Part shown: piece after piece, positions 50,579 to 60,163 of the stretch
How positions within the stretch are numbered: the first letter of the stretch is position 1
How the letters are laid out: each line of letters opens with the position of its first letter
NCBI RefSeq assembly: GCF_030506305.1
Contig: NZ_CP119421.1
Span: 1,108,354-1,172,353, forward strand
Length of the DNA stretch: 64,000 nucleotides
Direction of reading: 5' to 3'
Origin: Porifericola rhodea
Lineage (GTDB): Bacteria > Bacteroidota > Bacteroidia > Cytophagales > Cyclobacteriaceae
The notes under the pieces: generated by a model
What the model saw: the letters and a program-made list of their open reading frames with translations, nothing else
The model's database searches: none
What the model was told of the DNA's origin: nothing
Translations under genes and position numbers: made by a program

Positions 50579-50839
50579 ATGGAAGAAAAAAAAGAACTTA
50601 TTCTCAGAGATTTACTGGCTGTTGAAAGAACAAAGCTGGCCAACGAAAGAACCTTTTTAGCCTATTTCAGGACAGCTGTCGCCCTTTTTGGGGCTGGATT
50701 GGGCATAGTAGAGCTGGATTATTTTAAAGAATACACTACTCTTGGTTTTGTACTACTGCTGGCGGCGGTTCTTACTCTTGTGGTGGGTATTATCCGCATT
50801 ATACAGGTAAAAAAAGTGATTGAAAAGTCGCAAAAGTAA
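50579..50839 (+). CDS. DUF202/YidH-family membrane protein
   Basis: An 86-residue protein with the DUF202 hallmark LANERTFLAYFRTAVALFGAG and two or three helices. Function unknown; family members are small inner membrane proteins. I chose ATG at 50579; the longer frame starts with TTG at 50528 and its extra residues do not resemble the family. It lies 14 bases before the LacI-type regulator gene, so co-transcription is likely. Confidence 0.85.
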   Translation: MEEKKELILRDLLAVERTKLANERTFLAYFRTAVALFGAGLGIVELDYFKEYTTLGFVLLLAAVLTLVVGIIRIIQVKKVIEKSQK

Positions 50840-50853
50840 GCAGCAGATGGATT

Positions 50854-51888
50854 ATGCGTAAATACCAAAGCACTGTAGATATTGCCAAAGCACTGGGTCT
50901 TTCTGCCTCCACTGTATCGCGAGCTTTGAACGACCACTACTCTATTAGTGCTAAAACTAAAAAAAGAGTGCTGGATTACGCACAGGAGATTGGCTTCAAA
51001 AAAAACCTGAATGCTTCTCGTCTTCACCAGCACAAAACTTTTACCCTGGGCATACTAATGCCGGAGGTAGTAAGCCATACTTTTTCGCGGCTGGCTCAGG
51101 GAATCAACGATATCCTGGAACCTGAAGGCTATGATATGCTTATCATGAATGCCTCCGAGCAGTATGAGAAAGAACTGCATATGCTGGACTACCTTATTTC
51201 CAGTCGTGTAGATGGAATTATTTATGCCCCTACACATCAGACAAAAGATTACAATCACCTACAGATCGTTTTTAAAAATCAGATCCCCTTTGTTAATGTA
51301 GACCGGGGGATTGTAGGCATAGACTGCCATCAGATTCTTCTGGATGACCAAAAAGGCGCGTACCAGGCTACCCAGCACCTTATAGACATAGGCTGCCGCC
51401 GCATTGCCCATATCGCCGGTCCTAAAGAAGCCCTGAACTCTCATAACCGTCAGAAAGGATATGAGCAGTGCTTACGGGCTAATGGCCTTAGCCCGGAGGC
51501 CTCGCTTATCAGCTACTCCGACTTTTGCCTCCGCAATAGTGCTGAATCAGTAAAGCAAGTATTTTCGCAGGCTACATTACCCGAAGGTATTTTTGCTGTA
51601 AATGATGAAATGGCGATGGGCTGTATAGATATGGCTATTCAAAAAGGAATAAAAATACCTGATGAGCTTGCCATTATCGGCTTTGATAATGCTGCGTATG
51701 GCCCCTTCTTTCGTCCATCTATCTCTACTGTAAAAAGCCCAATACGTGAAATGGGCCAGATGGCTGCCCGGCTTTGTCTCCGGCAAATTAACAACTACGA
51801 TGCCCACACTCCTCAAACCCAACTACTAAGTCCTGAGCTTATCATCAGAGAAACCAGCCGCCGAGGCTATCCTAAGCATTATGCCTAA
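50854..51888 (+). CDS. LacI-family transcriptional regulator
   Basis: A 344-residue regulator. Helix-turn-helix IAKALGLSASTVSRALND lies at about 9-26, and a hinge helix follows near 50-58 (KKNLNASRLHQHK). The rest is a periplasmic-binding-like sensor domain (FTLGILMPEVVSHTF, RRIAHIAGP, GIFAVNDEMAMGC, AIIGFDNAAYGPFF). Its likely target is the LacI-like operator at 51931-51942, upstream of the symporter/inositol oxygenase/nitrilase operon that starts 90 bases further on. The ligand is probably the imported compound or an intermediate. Confidence 0.92.
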   Translation: MRKYQSTVDIAKALGLSASTVSRALNDHYSISAKTKKRVLDYAQEIGFKKNLNASRLHQHKTFTLGILMPEVVSHTFSRLAQGINDILEPEGYDMLIMNASEQYEKELHMLDYLISSRVDGIIYAPTHQTKDYNHLQIVFKNQIPFVNVDRGIVGIDCHQILLDDQKGAYQATQHLIDIGCRRIAHIAGPKEALNSHNRQKGYEQCLRANGLSPEASLISYSDFCLRNSAESVKQVFSQATLPEGIFAVNDEMAMGCIDMAIQKGIKIPDELAIIGFDNAAYGPFFRPSISTVKSPIREMGQMAARLCLRQINNYDAHTPQTQLLSPELIIRETSRRGYPKHYA

Positions 51889-51930
51889 TGCAAACGTGTG
51901 CATAAAAATAAATCTGCTAAATTGTCTGTG

Positions 51931-51942
51931 AGCGGAAACGCT
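51931..51942. promoter_or_regulatory. LacI-family operator-like palindrome before the symporter operon
   Basis: AGCGGAAACGCT, with arms AGCG/CGCT around GAAA and an embedded AAACGCTT that resembles LacI/GalR half-sites. It lies 36 bases before the symporter ATG, within or beside the core promoter (a degenerate -7 box TACATTGT is at 51945-51952). Binding by the adjacent LacI-type regulator is inferred. Confidence 0.45.
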
Positions 51943-51978
51943 TATACATTGTACACTGCTTTAGACTAATACAACAAC

Positions 51979-53556
51979 ATGCAGATTATATTGTCCTTCG
52001 TAGGCTTTACGGCCTTCGTAGCATTTTATTCGTGGTTTAAATTACGAAAAGACTCACTCTCCTCACGTGATGGATACTTTTTAGGAGGCCGAAGCCTGAC
52101 CGGAATTGTCATTGCCGGCTCTATGCTTCTTACCAATATTTCTACAGAGCACCTGATAGGGCTAAATGGCTCTTCTTATAAAAATGGGTTTATCATCATT
52201 GCCTGGGAGGTTACCTCCGCTCTGGCACTGATTGTAGCGGCTATTTATTTTATACCAACTTATCTGAAGATGGGGCTGACCACTATACCGCAATATCTGG
52301 AGTCGCGCTTTGATAGTGCTACCCGTACACTGGTAGCTTTCTTTCTGATGGTATCATTTGTAGTAACCTTACTGCCTATTGTACTCTTTACCGGTGCTAT
52401 TAATCTGGAGAGTATCTTCAACGTATCAGAAGTGCTAGAGGTAAGCAAGAACGAGGGACTATGGATAACGGTGGTAGTTATAGGGCTTATCGGCTCCTGC
52501 TATGCTATATTCGGTGGGCTCAAAGCTGTAGCCTATTCGGATACAATAAACGGTATAGGTCTGTTTATTGGAGGTTTGCTCGTTCCTATATTAGCTCTTT
52601 GGGATATTGGTGAAGGTAATCTTCTCAACGGGCTTAATAAAGTTTATGAGCATAGCCCCGAAAAGTTTAATGTAATTGGAGCGCCAGATTCTGTGCTACC
52701 CTTCAGCACACTTTTTACCGGGCTGGTAATCAACCAACTGTACTTTTGGGGAATGAACCAGACCATCATACAAAGAGCTTTAGGTGCCAGAAATCTGGTA
52801 GAAGCACAAAAAGGGTTACTTTATACCGGAGCGCTCAAAGTTTTCGTTCCTATTATTATAGTACTGCCCGGCGTAATTGGTTACTACTACTTTGGCGACG
52901 CTATGTACGACAATCAGGACATGATATATCCCGAACTGGTAAAGAAGGTGCTCCCTTTAAGCCTGGTCGGATTTTTTGCCGCCGTAGTAATGGGAGCAGT
53001 ACTCAGCACCTTTAATAGTGTACTCAACAGTACTGCTACCATATTTAGCGTAGGTATATACAAAAGGCTAATTGATAAGAGCGCCACAGATACTCAATTG
53101 GTAAGGGCGGGTAAAATTAGTTCTACAGTACTGGCACTGGTAGCCATTATGGCTGCTCCTCTGGTTGCCAGCGCTCCTGAAGGACTGTACCAGCTACTTC
53201 AGCAGCTAAATGGTATTTTCTTTATACCTATAGCTTCTATTATGATTGCCGGTTTGTTTATTCCGCAAATATCTGCTGCGGGGGCCAAAGTAGCTCTTTT
53301 TGTAGGGCTGGCATTTTATATCACTACCACCTTTATACTGGAAGTTGACATTCATTTTGTACATATCTGGGGGATTGAATTTCTACTAAACCTGCTTGTC
53401 ATGTTTGTAGTTTCCAGAATATACCCCAACACAAAAATCTGTACCCAGCCTCAGGCTTCTGGTGAGCTGGAGGTTGAACAATGGAAATACACCAAACCTT
53501 TTAGCATACTACTTACTATAATTATTGTTGGTATTTACATCTGGCTTGGCCAGTAA
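51979..53556 (+). CDS. Sodium/solute symporter (SSS/SLC5 family)
   Basis: A 525-residue membrane protein with about 14 helices. SSS signatures: YFLGGRSLTGIVIAGSMLLT, GLTTIPQYLESRFD and GAVLSTFNSVLNSTATIFS, which holds the Na2-site Ser residues. First gene of an operon with an inositol oxygenase and a nitrilase (48 and 46 base gaps), under a LacI-type regulator. Import of myo-inositol or a related polyol is a reasonable inference from the inositol oxygenase neighbour, since mammalian SLC5A3 is an inositol carrier, but the family also carries many sugars. Confidence 0.88.
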   Translation: MQIILSFVGFTAFVAFYSWFKLRKDSLSSRDGYFLGGRSLTGIVIAGSMLLTNISTEHLIGLNGSSYKNGFIIIAWEVTSALALIVAAIYFIPTYLKMGLTTIPQYLESRFDSATRTLVAFFLMVSFVVTLLPIVLFTGAINLESIFNVSEVLEVSKNEGLWITVVVIGLIGSCYAIFGGLKAVAYSDTINGIGLFIGGLLVPILALWDIGEGNLLNGLNKVYEHSPEKFNVIGAPDSVLPFSTLFTGLVINQLYFWGMNQTIIQRALGARNLVEAQKGLLYTGALKVFVPIIIVLPGVIGYYYFGDAMYDNQDMIYPELVKKVLPLSLVGFFAAVVMGAVLSTFNSVLNSTATIFSVGIYKRLIDKSATDTQLVRAGKISSTVLALVAIMAAPLVASAPEGLYQLLQQLNGIFFIPIASIMIAGLFIPQISAAGAKVALFVGLAFYITTTFILEVDIHFVHIWGIEFLLNLLVMFVVSRIYPNTKICTQPQASGELEVEQWKYTKPFSILLTIIIVGIYIWLGQ

Positions 53557-53604
53557 AACAGATAAGGATAAAAAATATTACTGTACGCATAAATCGTAAA
53601 CGCT

Positions 53605-54459
53605 ATGAAAAATCTGAAAGATCAACTGGATATTGAAGATCTGTGGGAAGAAGACCTTAGAGCACGCTACCCTGAAGATGGTAAAAAAGCGAAAGAAGAG
53701 TTTAGAAACTATGATAATCCGGGAAGGGATACGGTAAAGGAGTTTTATCGCCAAAACCACCTCCACCAGACTTATGATTTTGTGATGCAAAAAGAGGCAG
53801 AATACAAGAAGCTGGATAAGAGAAAAATGACGCTTTGGGAGGCTGTAGAGTTCCTGAATACGCTGGTAGACGACTCTGACCCGGATATTGACCTGGATCA
53901 AACGCAGCATCTGCTACAAACCTCAGAAGCTATACGCGCCGATGGTCAACCTGACTGGCTGGTTTTAACAGGGTTCCTTCATGATTTAGGGAAGATACTA
54001 TGCCTCTTTGGAGAGCCACAGTGGGCTGTTGTTGGCGACACCTTTCCGGTAGGCTGCCAGTATTCCGATAAAATTGTTTACCCTGAGTTTTTCAAAGATA
54101 ATCCTGATTATCTGGATCAGCGCTTTAATACCAAGTACGGTATTTATGAACCCAACTGCGGCCTGGACAATGTTCATATGTCTTGGGGGCATGATGAGTA
54201 CCTGTACGCTGCCATGAAGAACTATCTGCCCGAGCCTGCATTGTACATCATTCGTTATCACTCATTTTATGCCCAGCATAAAGAAGAAGCCTACAGCCAC
54301 TTAATGAATGAGCACGATCATGAGATGTTTAAGTGGGTTAAAACTTTTAATCCTTATGACTTGTATACTAAATCTCCAAAGGCACCAAATGTGGCTGAGC
54401 TAAGACCTTATTATGAAGATCTTGCCTCTAAATACCTGCCCGATGTTATTGCTTTTTAA
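53605..54459 (+). CDS. Inositol oxygenase (MIOX family)
   Basis: A 284-residue di-iron oxygenase of the myo-inositol oxygenase family, which splits myo-inositol to D-glucuronate. It carries the HD-type iron ligands: [39 protein letters not shown] and [11 protein letters not shown], then [11 protein letters not shown] near the C-terminus. Length and motif order match eukaryotic MIOX closely, unlike HD-GYP or other HD proteins. No uronate isomerase or glucuronate gene is in the window, so the fate of the product is not shown. Second gene of the LacI-linked operon. Confidence 0.88.
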   Translation: MKNLKDQLDIEDLWEEDLRARYPEDGKKAKEEFRNYDNPGRDTVKEFYRQNHLHQTYDFVMQKEAEYKKLDKRKMTLWEAVEFLNTLVDDSDPDIDLDQTQHLLQTSEAIRADGQPDWLVLTGFLHDLGKILCLFGEPQWAVVGDTFPVGCQYSDKIVYPEFFKDNPDYLDQRFNTKYGIYEPNCGLDNVHMSWGHDEYLYAAMKNYLPEPALYIIRYHSFYAQHKEEAYSHLMNEHDHEMFKWVKTFNPYDLYTKSPKAPNVAELRPYYEDLASKYLPDVIAF

Positions 54460-54505
54460 GGGTTAAGCGCTCAAATTGTAGTTTGAGCACATTAAAACTA
54501 AACTG

Positions 54506-55456
54506 GTGACAAAAGTAAAAGCTTGTGTAGTACAGGAAAGCCCTGTCTTTTTTGACAGGGAAGCCTGCCTCCAAAAAATAGAGCAGCTGGTAAAAAAATA
54601 CGCTACAGAAGGCTGTAAGCTTATTGTTTTTCCTGAGTCATTTATTCCTGGCTACCCAAGAGGCTTTACTTTTGGCACCAAAATAGGCAGTAGAGATAAA
54701 GCTGGCCGGCAGTTATACGCAGCATATCATCAACAAGCCCTTGACCTTTCTGGTCCTGACCTGAAGCGACTTGAAGCGCTGGCTCGCACGCATCAGGTGT
54801 ACCTGATTATTGGAGCTACCGAAAAAGACCCACAACATGCCAGTCTGTACTGTAGTATGCTATACATATCTCCTTTAGCGGGTTTGCTGGGCGTACACCG
54901 AAAGATTAAGCCAACCGGCTCTGAGCGTATTATCTGGAGTGAAACCGGAGGGGAATCATTAATTAGCGTACAGACAAAAATTGGCAGACTTGGCGGACTT
55001 ATCTGTTGGGAAAACTACATGCCGCTGGCTCGTATGGCTATGTACCAACAGGGAGTAGAGATTTATCTCGCTCCTACCGCCGATGCTCGTCCGGCATGGG
55101 TTGCCAGCATGCAGCACATTGCCTTGGAGGGGCGCTGCTTTGTGCTCGCCTGTAATCAGTACTTTGAGAGAAGCATGTACCCAACACAATACCGAGCATT
55201 AGTAGAAGATGATGAAGAAGTGATGTGTCGTGGCGGCAGTGTTATTATTTCACCTATGGGAGAGATTATGGCAGGGCCTCTTTACGATCGGTGTGGAGCG
55301 CTTTCTGCTGAACTGGATTTGGATAACATTATCCCTTCACGACTGGATTTTGATGTTACTGGCCACTACAACCGTCCGGATATTTTTAAGCTGGATATAC
55401 AATGCTTCCCTAAGATTATTCAGGAAGAAGAACTAGTAAAGAAAATGAACGCATAA
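54506..55456 (+). CDS. Nitrilase/aliphatic nitrilase-like carbon-nitrogen hydrolase
   Basis: A 316-residue enzyme of the CN-hydrolase superfamily with the catalytic Glu-Lys-Cys triad: FPESFIPGYPRG (Glu), HRKIKPTGSERI (Lys) and GGLICWENYMPLAR (Cys). The CWEN context places it in the nitrilase branch, which turns nitriles into acids plus ammonia, not the amidase branch. GTG start at 54506. It ends the symporter/inositol oxygenase operon; why a nitrilase belongs with inositol oxidation is unclear. Its TAA stop abuts the stop of the opposite-strand gene with no base between. Confidence 0.87.
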   Translation: MTKVKACVVQESPVFFDREACLQKIEQLVKKYATEGCKLIVFPESFIPGYPRGFTFGTKIGSRDKAGRQLYAAYHQQALDLSGPDLKRLEALARTHQVYLIIGATEKDPQHASLYCSMLYISPLAGLLGVHRKIKPTGSERIIWSETGGESLISVQTKIGRLGGLICWENYMPLARMAMYQQGVEIYLAPTADARPAWVASMQHIALEGRCFVLACNQYFERSMYPTQYRALVEDDEEVMCRGGSVIISPMGEIMAGPLYDRCGALSAELDLDNIIPSRLDFDVTGHYNRPDIFKLDIQCFPKIIQEEELVKKMNA

Positions 55457-56197
55457 TCATACCTGCTTCCATTTTAGCGCACCACTAAAACAGGGCTGCT
55501 CTTCTGCCTGGCGATAACCATTAATCAAGTACATACCTTCTTCCTCCTGTTTGTAAATTTCTACCAAATCTCCTTCTTTGATCTCAGTAAGAAAGTTTAA
55601 CTGCAAACTATCTAGTTGATACTGCCGCATATGCTCAGTAGAAAAGCTATTGAGCATCCAGGCTACATAACGAATATTATTTACGTGTGCATTATGATCA
55701 ATATCTGAATAACGAGCATGTTCTATATGCTTTTTACCCTTACGAAGCTCAGGTAGTTTTTCTATCGCTTCTTCAATAGCATCTTGCTGAAAATTAAGAT
55801 GAGAAAAAAAGCTATCGGGACGTACGGGCCTTCTATTTTGCGTATTCAGTATCAGCCAATACGAACTTGCTCTGCCAATTATCTCTCCCTCTGCTGAGCG
55901 CACCAAAAAATCTCTGACTGCAAACAAACGCTCAGTTCCTTTAGCCCAGCTTTCTATAATAATTTGCTCATGCCAGCGAGGCATACGCTTTACTTTAAGC
56001 AAGAGGCGAGAGAGTACCCAAAACAGATGTTGCTTATCAAACTGCTTATACCCTACTCCCAGCTGAAGAGCATGCTCGCTGGCCACCTCCTGAAAGAAAG
56101 CACAGAGCACATCAGGGCGCCTTCGCCTAAAGTCTACATCATAGGAACGAATTCTGAAAGACTGGAGATAAAGCAAGGAAGAAGACTTTTTCATCAT
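55457..56197 (-). CDS. Acyl-ACP thioesterase
   Basis: A 246-residue double hot-dog protein of the acyl-ACP thioesterase family that releases fatty acids from acyl-carrier protein. Features: RIRSYDVDFRRRRPDVLCAF near the start, YWLILNTQNRRPVRPD in the first hot dog, and ARYSDIDHNAHVNNIRYVAW in the second, which has the catalytic Asn/His pattern. Third gene after pabB and pabC (27-base gap), so in an operon with aminodeoxychorismate genes, perhaps only as a housekeeping grouping. Stop abuts the nitrilase stop. Confidence 0.83.
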   Translation of the reverse strand: MMKKSSSLLYLQSFRIRSYDVDFRRRRPDVLCAFFQEVASEHALQLGVGYKQFDKQHLFWVLSRLLLKVKRMPRWHEQIIIESWAKGTERLFAVRDFLVRSAEGEIIGRASSYWLILNTQNRRPVRPDSFFSHLNFQQDAIEEAIEKLPELRKGKKHIEHARYSDIDHNAHVNNIRYVAWMLNSFSTEHMRQYQLDSLQLNFLTEIKEGDLVEIYKQEEEGMYLINGYRQAEEQPCFSGALKWKQV

Positions 56198-56224
56198 ATC
56201 TGAATCGGTACACTAAAAAAACCA

Positions 56225-56824
56225 CTAATAAATATACTCAACCGCTATTTTTTTACCTTCTGCTAGTGGGTTAAGTGCATTTACAAAGGTAAAGAACTGA
56301 TATCTGGACAGATCATCTTCTTGAATAGGAATTGCCTTTACTCTTGCAGTATCCAATAAAAACTGACGCTGTACACCTTTAAGCAGAGGCTGGTCAGAGG
56401 TAAACCAATGCTTACCATCGGAGAAAAGAATGTTAGCAAAATAACTATCCGTAACTATACCTTTTTTGATAATAAGAATATCGTCGCACTCACCTTTATC
56501 AGCATAGAGCTGCGCCAGTAATTCCCGATCTTTATATTTTAAATGATAGTCAACGGTTGGATGGTAAACTTTTTTTAAGCTTTGTATCTGAGGCCGCTGA
56601 TAAGGTAAGACTTCAACTTGCTCAACCTTTTTGCCATAAACCAGGCGGCACTTATAAAGCCCCTGCCTATAGTGGGGCAGTATTGGCCCCAGTACTTCTT
56701 CTAAACTAAGTATGCTTTTCGTTTTCCACAGCTCGTACCGGCTTCGGTTTAGCCGCTCCTGATGGTAAGCTAATAAACTTACTTTGCCATTTTCAATGCT
56801 AATGGTTTCAAGTAAAAGGCACAT
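56225..56824 (-). CDS. pabC: Class IV aminotransferase-fold protein, 4-amino-4-deoxychorismate lyase-like
   Basis: A 199-residue fold type IV PLP protein. It is shorter than typical 4-amino-4-deoxychorismate lyases (about 270), but the family pattern is present: YHQERLNRSRYELWK, YKCRLVYGKK, LKYKDRELLAQLYADKGECD (PLP-Lys region), IVTDSYFANILF and PLLKGVQRQFLL. It overlaps pabB by 17 bases, so the pair should make p-aminobenzoate for folate. The small size may reflect a compact family branch in Bacteroidota. Confidence 0.75.
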   Translation of the reverse strand: MCLLLETISIENGKVSLLAYHQERLNRSRYELWKTKSILSLEEVLGPILPHYRQGLYKCRLVYGKKVEQVEVLPYQRPQIQSLKKVYHPTVDYHLKYKDRELLAQLYADKGECDDILIIKKGIVTDSYFANILFSDGKHWFTSDQPLLKGVQRQFLLDTARVKAIPIQEDDLSRYQFFTFVNALNPLAEGKKIAVEYIY

Positions 56825-57791
56825 ACACTTTGTCTATTAGCTCCTGATATTCGTTTTCGCCTATACTTTGCGCGGTAATTCCGCCACCGCTTTTGTATAT
56901 AAACTGGCCGTTCTTCTGCTCTATATAGCGTATCATTACTGCGCTATCTAGTTTAACGCCATCAAAAATACCCATTACACCAGTGTAATAGCCTCTTTCG
57001 TAACCTTCAGCCTCCTGAATGATCTGCAATGTTTTAGGCTTGGGCGCGCCACTTACAGAGCCCGCGGGTAACATCCCCATGATAATGTCGCCAATTTTTG
57101 ATGGATAGTTGGCTGGTAGCTTCCCACTTACTTCCGAGCTTACCTGCAGCAGTTTCCCTTTATAAGTGGTAAGCTCCTCTACAAAGCGAAAGCGCTTTAC
57201 TTCCACCCCAGTAGCAAACTGGCTAAGGTCATTTCTTAACAAATCTACAATGGTAACATGCTCAGCCAACTCTTTGGGGTCTGCCAACAATTTTTGCTCT
57301 GCTCCGGGCAGGCTACTATCAATAGTACCCTTCATGGGGTAGGTACTAACTACGCCATTATCAATTTTAATAAAAGTTTCAGGGGAGAAAACCACAAACT
57401 CATCCTGATACCATAGCTTATATCGTGCCTGACTTTGATGGTATATTTGCTTTAAACTTCTGTTAACCGCGATAGGCGTAGGCAAGGTAAGGTTAACCAG
57501 AAAAGAATTACCTACCCGAAGGTTTTCCATTACCAGGTTAAACGACTTTTTGTATTGACTAAAGTTAAGCGGAAACTTCTCAAACTGAAGTGGAGGCAGG
57601 TTTTGAGCAGGTAATGATTCTGCATTGCTTTGGCCACAAAAGTTATAAAGAATTTGCTCTCTCGCTATATCATGTAAGGGGTAAAGCATCGGTTTCTGCA
57701 TCAGAAAATCAATGATAAAGAGAAAAGGAGTAGCATGAGCTCCCAGCACATTCATTTCTCTTTGTATCTCGTATGCAGCTTCAGTTTTCAT
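56808..57791 (-). CDS. pabB: Aminodeoxychorismate synthase component I
   Basis: A 327-residue chorismate-binding enzyme that adds ammonia to chorismate, feeding the lyase encoded next. Motifs: YPMKGTIDSSLPGAE, IVDLLRNDLSQFA, GKLLQVSSEVSG, GSVSGAPKPKTLQII and a GGGITAQS close to the C-terminus. It lacks the N-terminal anthranilate-synthase-like domain of longer PabB proteins. Bacteroidota PabB of this short type is familiar to me. It overlaps pabC by 17 bases and starts the pabB-pabC-thioesterase operon. A PabA partner is not adjacent. Confidence 0.88.
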   Translation of the reverse strand: MKTEAAYEIQREMNVLGAHATPFLFIIDFLMQKPMLYPLHDIAREQILYNFCGQSNAESLPAQNLPPLQFEKFPLNFSQYKKSFNLVMENLRVGNSFLVNLTLPTPIAVNRSLKQIYHQSQARYKLWYQDEFVVFSPETFIKIDNGVVSTYPMKGTIDSSLPGAEQKLLADPKELAEHVTIVDLLRNDLSQFATGVEVKRFRFVEELTTYKGKLLQVSSEVSGKLPANYPSKIGDIIMGMLPAGSVSGAPKPKTLQIIQEAEGYERGYYTGVMGIFDGVKLDSAVMIRYIEQKNGQFIYKSGGGITAQSIGENEYQELIDKVYVPFT

Positions 57792-58004
57792 GAGAACGGG
57801 ACTATTGCTACCGATATTTAGCTTTTGGTGCGCTTTCTATATAGCTTTCAAAGATAGCCAATAGCCTTTTGAAGCTTTATAAGCTCAAACAAATTTTCTG
57901 AAGAATTAAGCCTTACAGTAATATAAATCAGTCAACCTGAATTATACTTTTTACATAAAATTGTGTAGTACTGCTTGAGGATGCATGAATATTAAAGAAA
58001 ACAT

Positions 58005-59969
58005 CTAGATTTCTACCTTCTCTTCAAGTTCTTTTTGCAAATACTTTCTGAAGAAAACTATAAACTCTGTTCCTTTCCCTGGCTGACTTTTCACTTTAAG
58101 TTTAGCATGATTACACTCTACAAATTGCTGTACCAGCACCAAACCGATACCGGTACCTTTTTCACTATCGGTACCACAACTGGAAATATCCTTACCTGTT
58201 AATACAAATATTTTATCCAACTTTTCCTGCGGAATACCTACTCCATTATCTTTTATGCTTATACCTACATATTCTTCTTCTTCCAGATAGGTAATTCGTA
58301 TATTTCCTCCCTGCGGTGTAAACTTAATTGCATTCCCTACCAAGTTTTGGAGAATGATACGTACATAGTCTGCATCTGCATAAATTGGTGACATACTATT
58401 ACTGGCATGTTCAATTTTTATATTTTTTTCACCAGCTATAAAACATGCCACAGAGAGGATATCTTTGGTAATACTTAGCAGTTCTACTCTACTAAAAGCT
58501 GCTTTGATACCTTTTTGCTGACTATTAGCCCAGTATAATATGTTGTTCAGCATTTCGGACACACTAGAGACCTTCAGATAAAGCTTTCTTAAGACCGTCT
58601 TCTGCTCCTGAGGGGATAGTAAATCTTCATGAATTAACTCAAAAGTACCCATGATAGAAGCAAAAGGACTTTTTAAATCATGCCCTATGATAGAAAACAA
58701 CTGATCTTTGGTAGAATTAAGCTGAGTGAGTTCCTTATTTTGCCGGGTAATCTTCTCTTTTTGAGAAGCAATGTTTTTATTTTTCTCCAGCAGTAGTTGA
58801 TTCAGTCTGTTCTTTCCTCTGTAATTGAAATATATTAGCACCGCTACTACAATAGTACACATTGCCAAAAGACTGATTAAAATGATGACAATCTCATTCA
58901 GGCGGTTTTTCTCCTGTTGAATAGCGTTTTCGCGAGCTAGCTGGTCATTTTCAGCCTGCTTATGTTTTAAGTGCAAAAAATTGAGATCTCTCTCTTTTGC
59001 TTCGCTGTATAAACTATCACTATAGGCTTTATAAAGTTGATGATAATGATAAGCTTCATCAAACTTATTAATAGCGGCATAGCCTTGGGCGAGAATACCG
59101 AGTGCTCGCTCAAGATCCCATTTAGCATTTACCTTTTTAGCATAAGCATAGCTTTCTCTAGCATACTCTACTGCCTGTTGATATTGCCCTAAGGCATAAT
59201 GGGTTTGAGCAATGCCTGAATAAGCAAAGGCATATTCCCAGTTGCTCTGGTACGTAGTATCATCTAAAACTTTTTGGTAATAAGTCAGAGCCTTTTTATA
59301 GTCCTGCATGTGGTAATAGATTTCACCCATACGATCATAACCCATTACCAACATACGCTTGTCATCTATTTCTTTTGCTAGCCCGATCACCTTATTCAGG
59401 TAGTAAACAGCACTATCATAGTTACCGCTTTCGTCATAAGAGAGGCCTATGTTAAAATAGTTTTTCGTGAGCAATTTGCTGTTGTCAAGACTCGTGTTGA
59501 TTTTTATTGCTTTACTCAACTCCTGCACAGCAGCTTCATAGTTATGCTGTCCAATATATATAATGCCAATAGCATTTAAACCTAAAGCGTATGCCTCCTG
59601 GTCTTTAAGCTTTTCACTATACTCTATCCCTTGCATATAAAAGTCTAATGCATTTGGGTACGAACCTTTAATGTAATAGGCCCGGGCAATGGAAAATATC
59701 GCCTCCATTTCTGTTAGCGCATCACCCTGGGCATTGGCTAAGTGATAGGCCTGCTGACTAAACAAAAGCGTAGAGTCTGGATAATTAAAAGTATAGGCTT
59801 CTGACAAATCCAGTAATAGCTCTACACTCTCACTATAAGAAAGATAGTTTGCATTACGCTGTAAACTATCATATCGTTGAAGTAAGCTGTCTAAATCTGC
59901 CTTAGCGTGAGTAGTAAATGGAAGTAGTAAGAATAAGATGATAAGAGAGTACACTCTACATTGAGGCAT
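58005..59969 (-). CDS. TPR-sensor histidine kinase
   Basis: A 654-residue kinase: signal peptide (to about residue 23), about seven TPR repeats from 45 to 320 in the periplasm (NYLNKVIGLAKEIDDKRMLV, YYQKVLDDTTYQSNWEYAFA and others), a coiled coil, a membrane helix at about 350-372 (IVIILISLLAMCTIVVAVLI), a HisKA helix with the phospho-His in SIIGHDLKSPFASIMGTFEL (about 427) and a HATPase domain (LVGNAIKFTPQGGNI, SIKDNGVGIPQEK, GTGIGLVLVQQFV). No response regulator is encoded next to it, so it is probably an orphan. Such TPR kinases are common in Bacteroidota. Confidence 0.9.
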   Translation of the reverse strand: MPQCRVYSLIILFLLLPFTTHAKADLDSLLQRYDSLQRNANYLSYSESVELLLDLSEAYTFNYPDSTLLFSQQAYHLANAQGDALTEMEAIFSIARAYYIKGSYPNALDFYMQGIEYSEKLKDQEAYALGLNAIGIIYIGQHNYEAAVQELSKAIKINTSLDNSKLLTKNYFNIGLSYDESGNYDSAVYYLNKVIGLAKEIDDKRMLVMGYDRMGEIYYHMQDYKKALTYYQKVLDDTTYQSNWEYAFAYSGIAQTHYALGQYQQAVEYARESYAYAKKVNAKWDLERALGILAQGYAAINKFDEAYHYHQLYKAYSDSLYSEAKERDLNFLHLKHKQAENDQLARENAIQQEKNRLNEIVIILISLLAMCTIVVAVLIYFNYRGKNRLNQLLLEKNKNIASQKEKITRQNKELTQLNSTKDQLFSIIGHDLKSPFASIMGTFELIHEDLLSPQEQKTVLRKLYLKVSSVSEMLNNILYWANSQQKGIKAAFSRVELLSITKDILSVACFIAGEKNIKIEHASNSMSPIYADADYVRIILQNLVGNAIKFTPQGGNIRITYLEEEEYVGISIKDNGVGIPQEKLDKIFVLTGKDISSCGTDSEKGTGIGLVLVQQFVECNHAKLKVKSQPGKGTEFIVFFRKYLQKELEEKVEI

Positions 59970-60117
59970 GTGTAGATTTCAGGTTAGTTTTAGTAAAATC
60001 AGAGTTCAAGACTTTAGCTTAAAAATAAGGATAGATTGTGAATAAATACACGATAATAGTGCTAATTAGACATATTTCTGAATAAAATCCTCAGACTATT
60101 TTTTAATATCCACAAAT

Positions 60118-60143
60118 AAAAAAAGCGCTCTTATGGAGCGCTT
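60118..60143 (-). terminator. Terminator downstream of the 26-residue microgene
   Basis: On the minus strand AAGCGCTC (60143-60136) and GAGCGCTT (60130-60123) form an eight-base stem with a five-base loop; seven T follow (60118-60124). It lies 20 bases beyond the stop of the short frame at 60164 and serves nothing else in this 424-base gap. Confidence 0.85.
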
Positions 60144-60163
60144 CGCATTACTTTATCATATGA

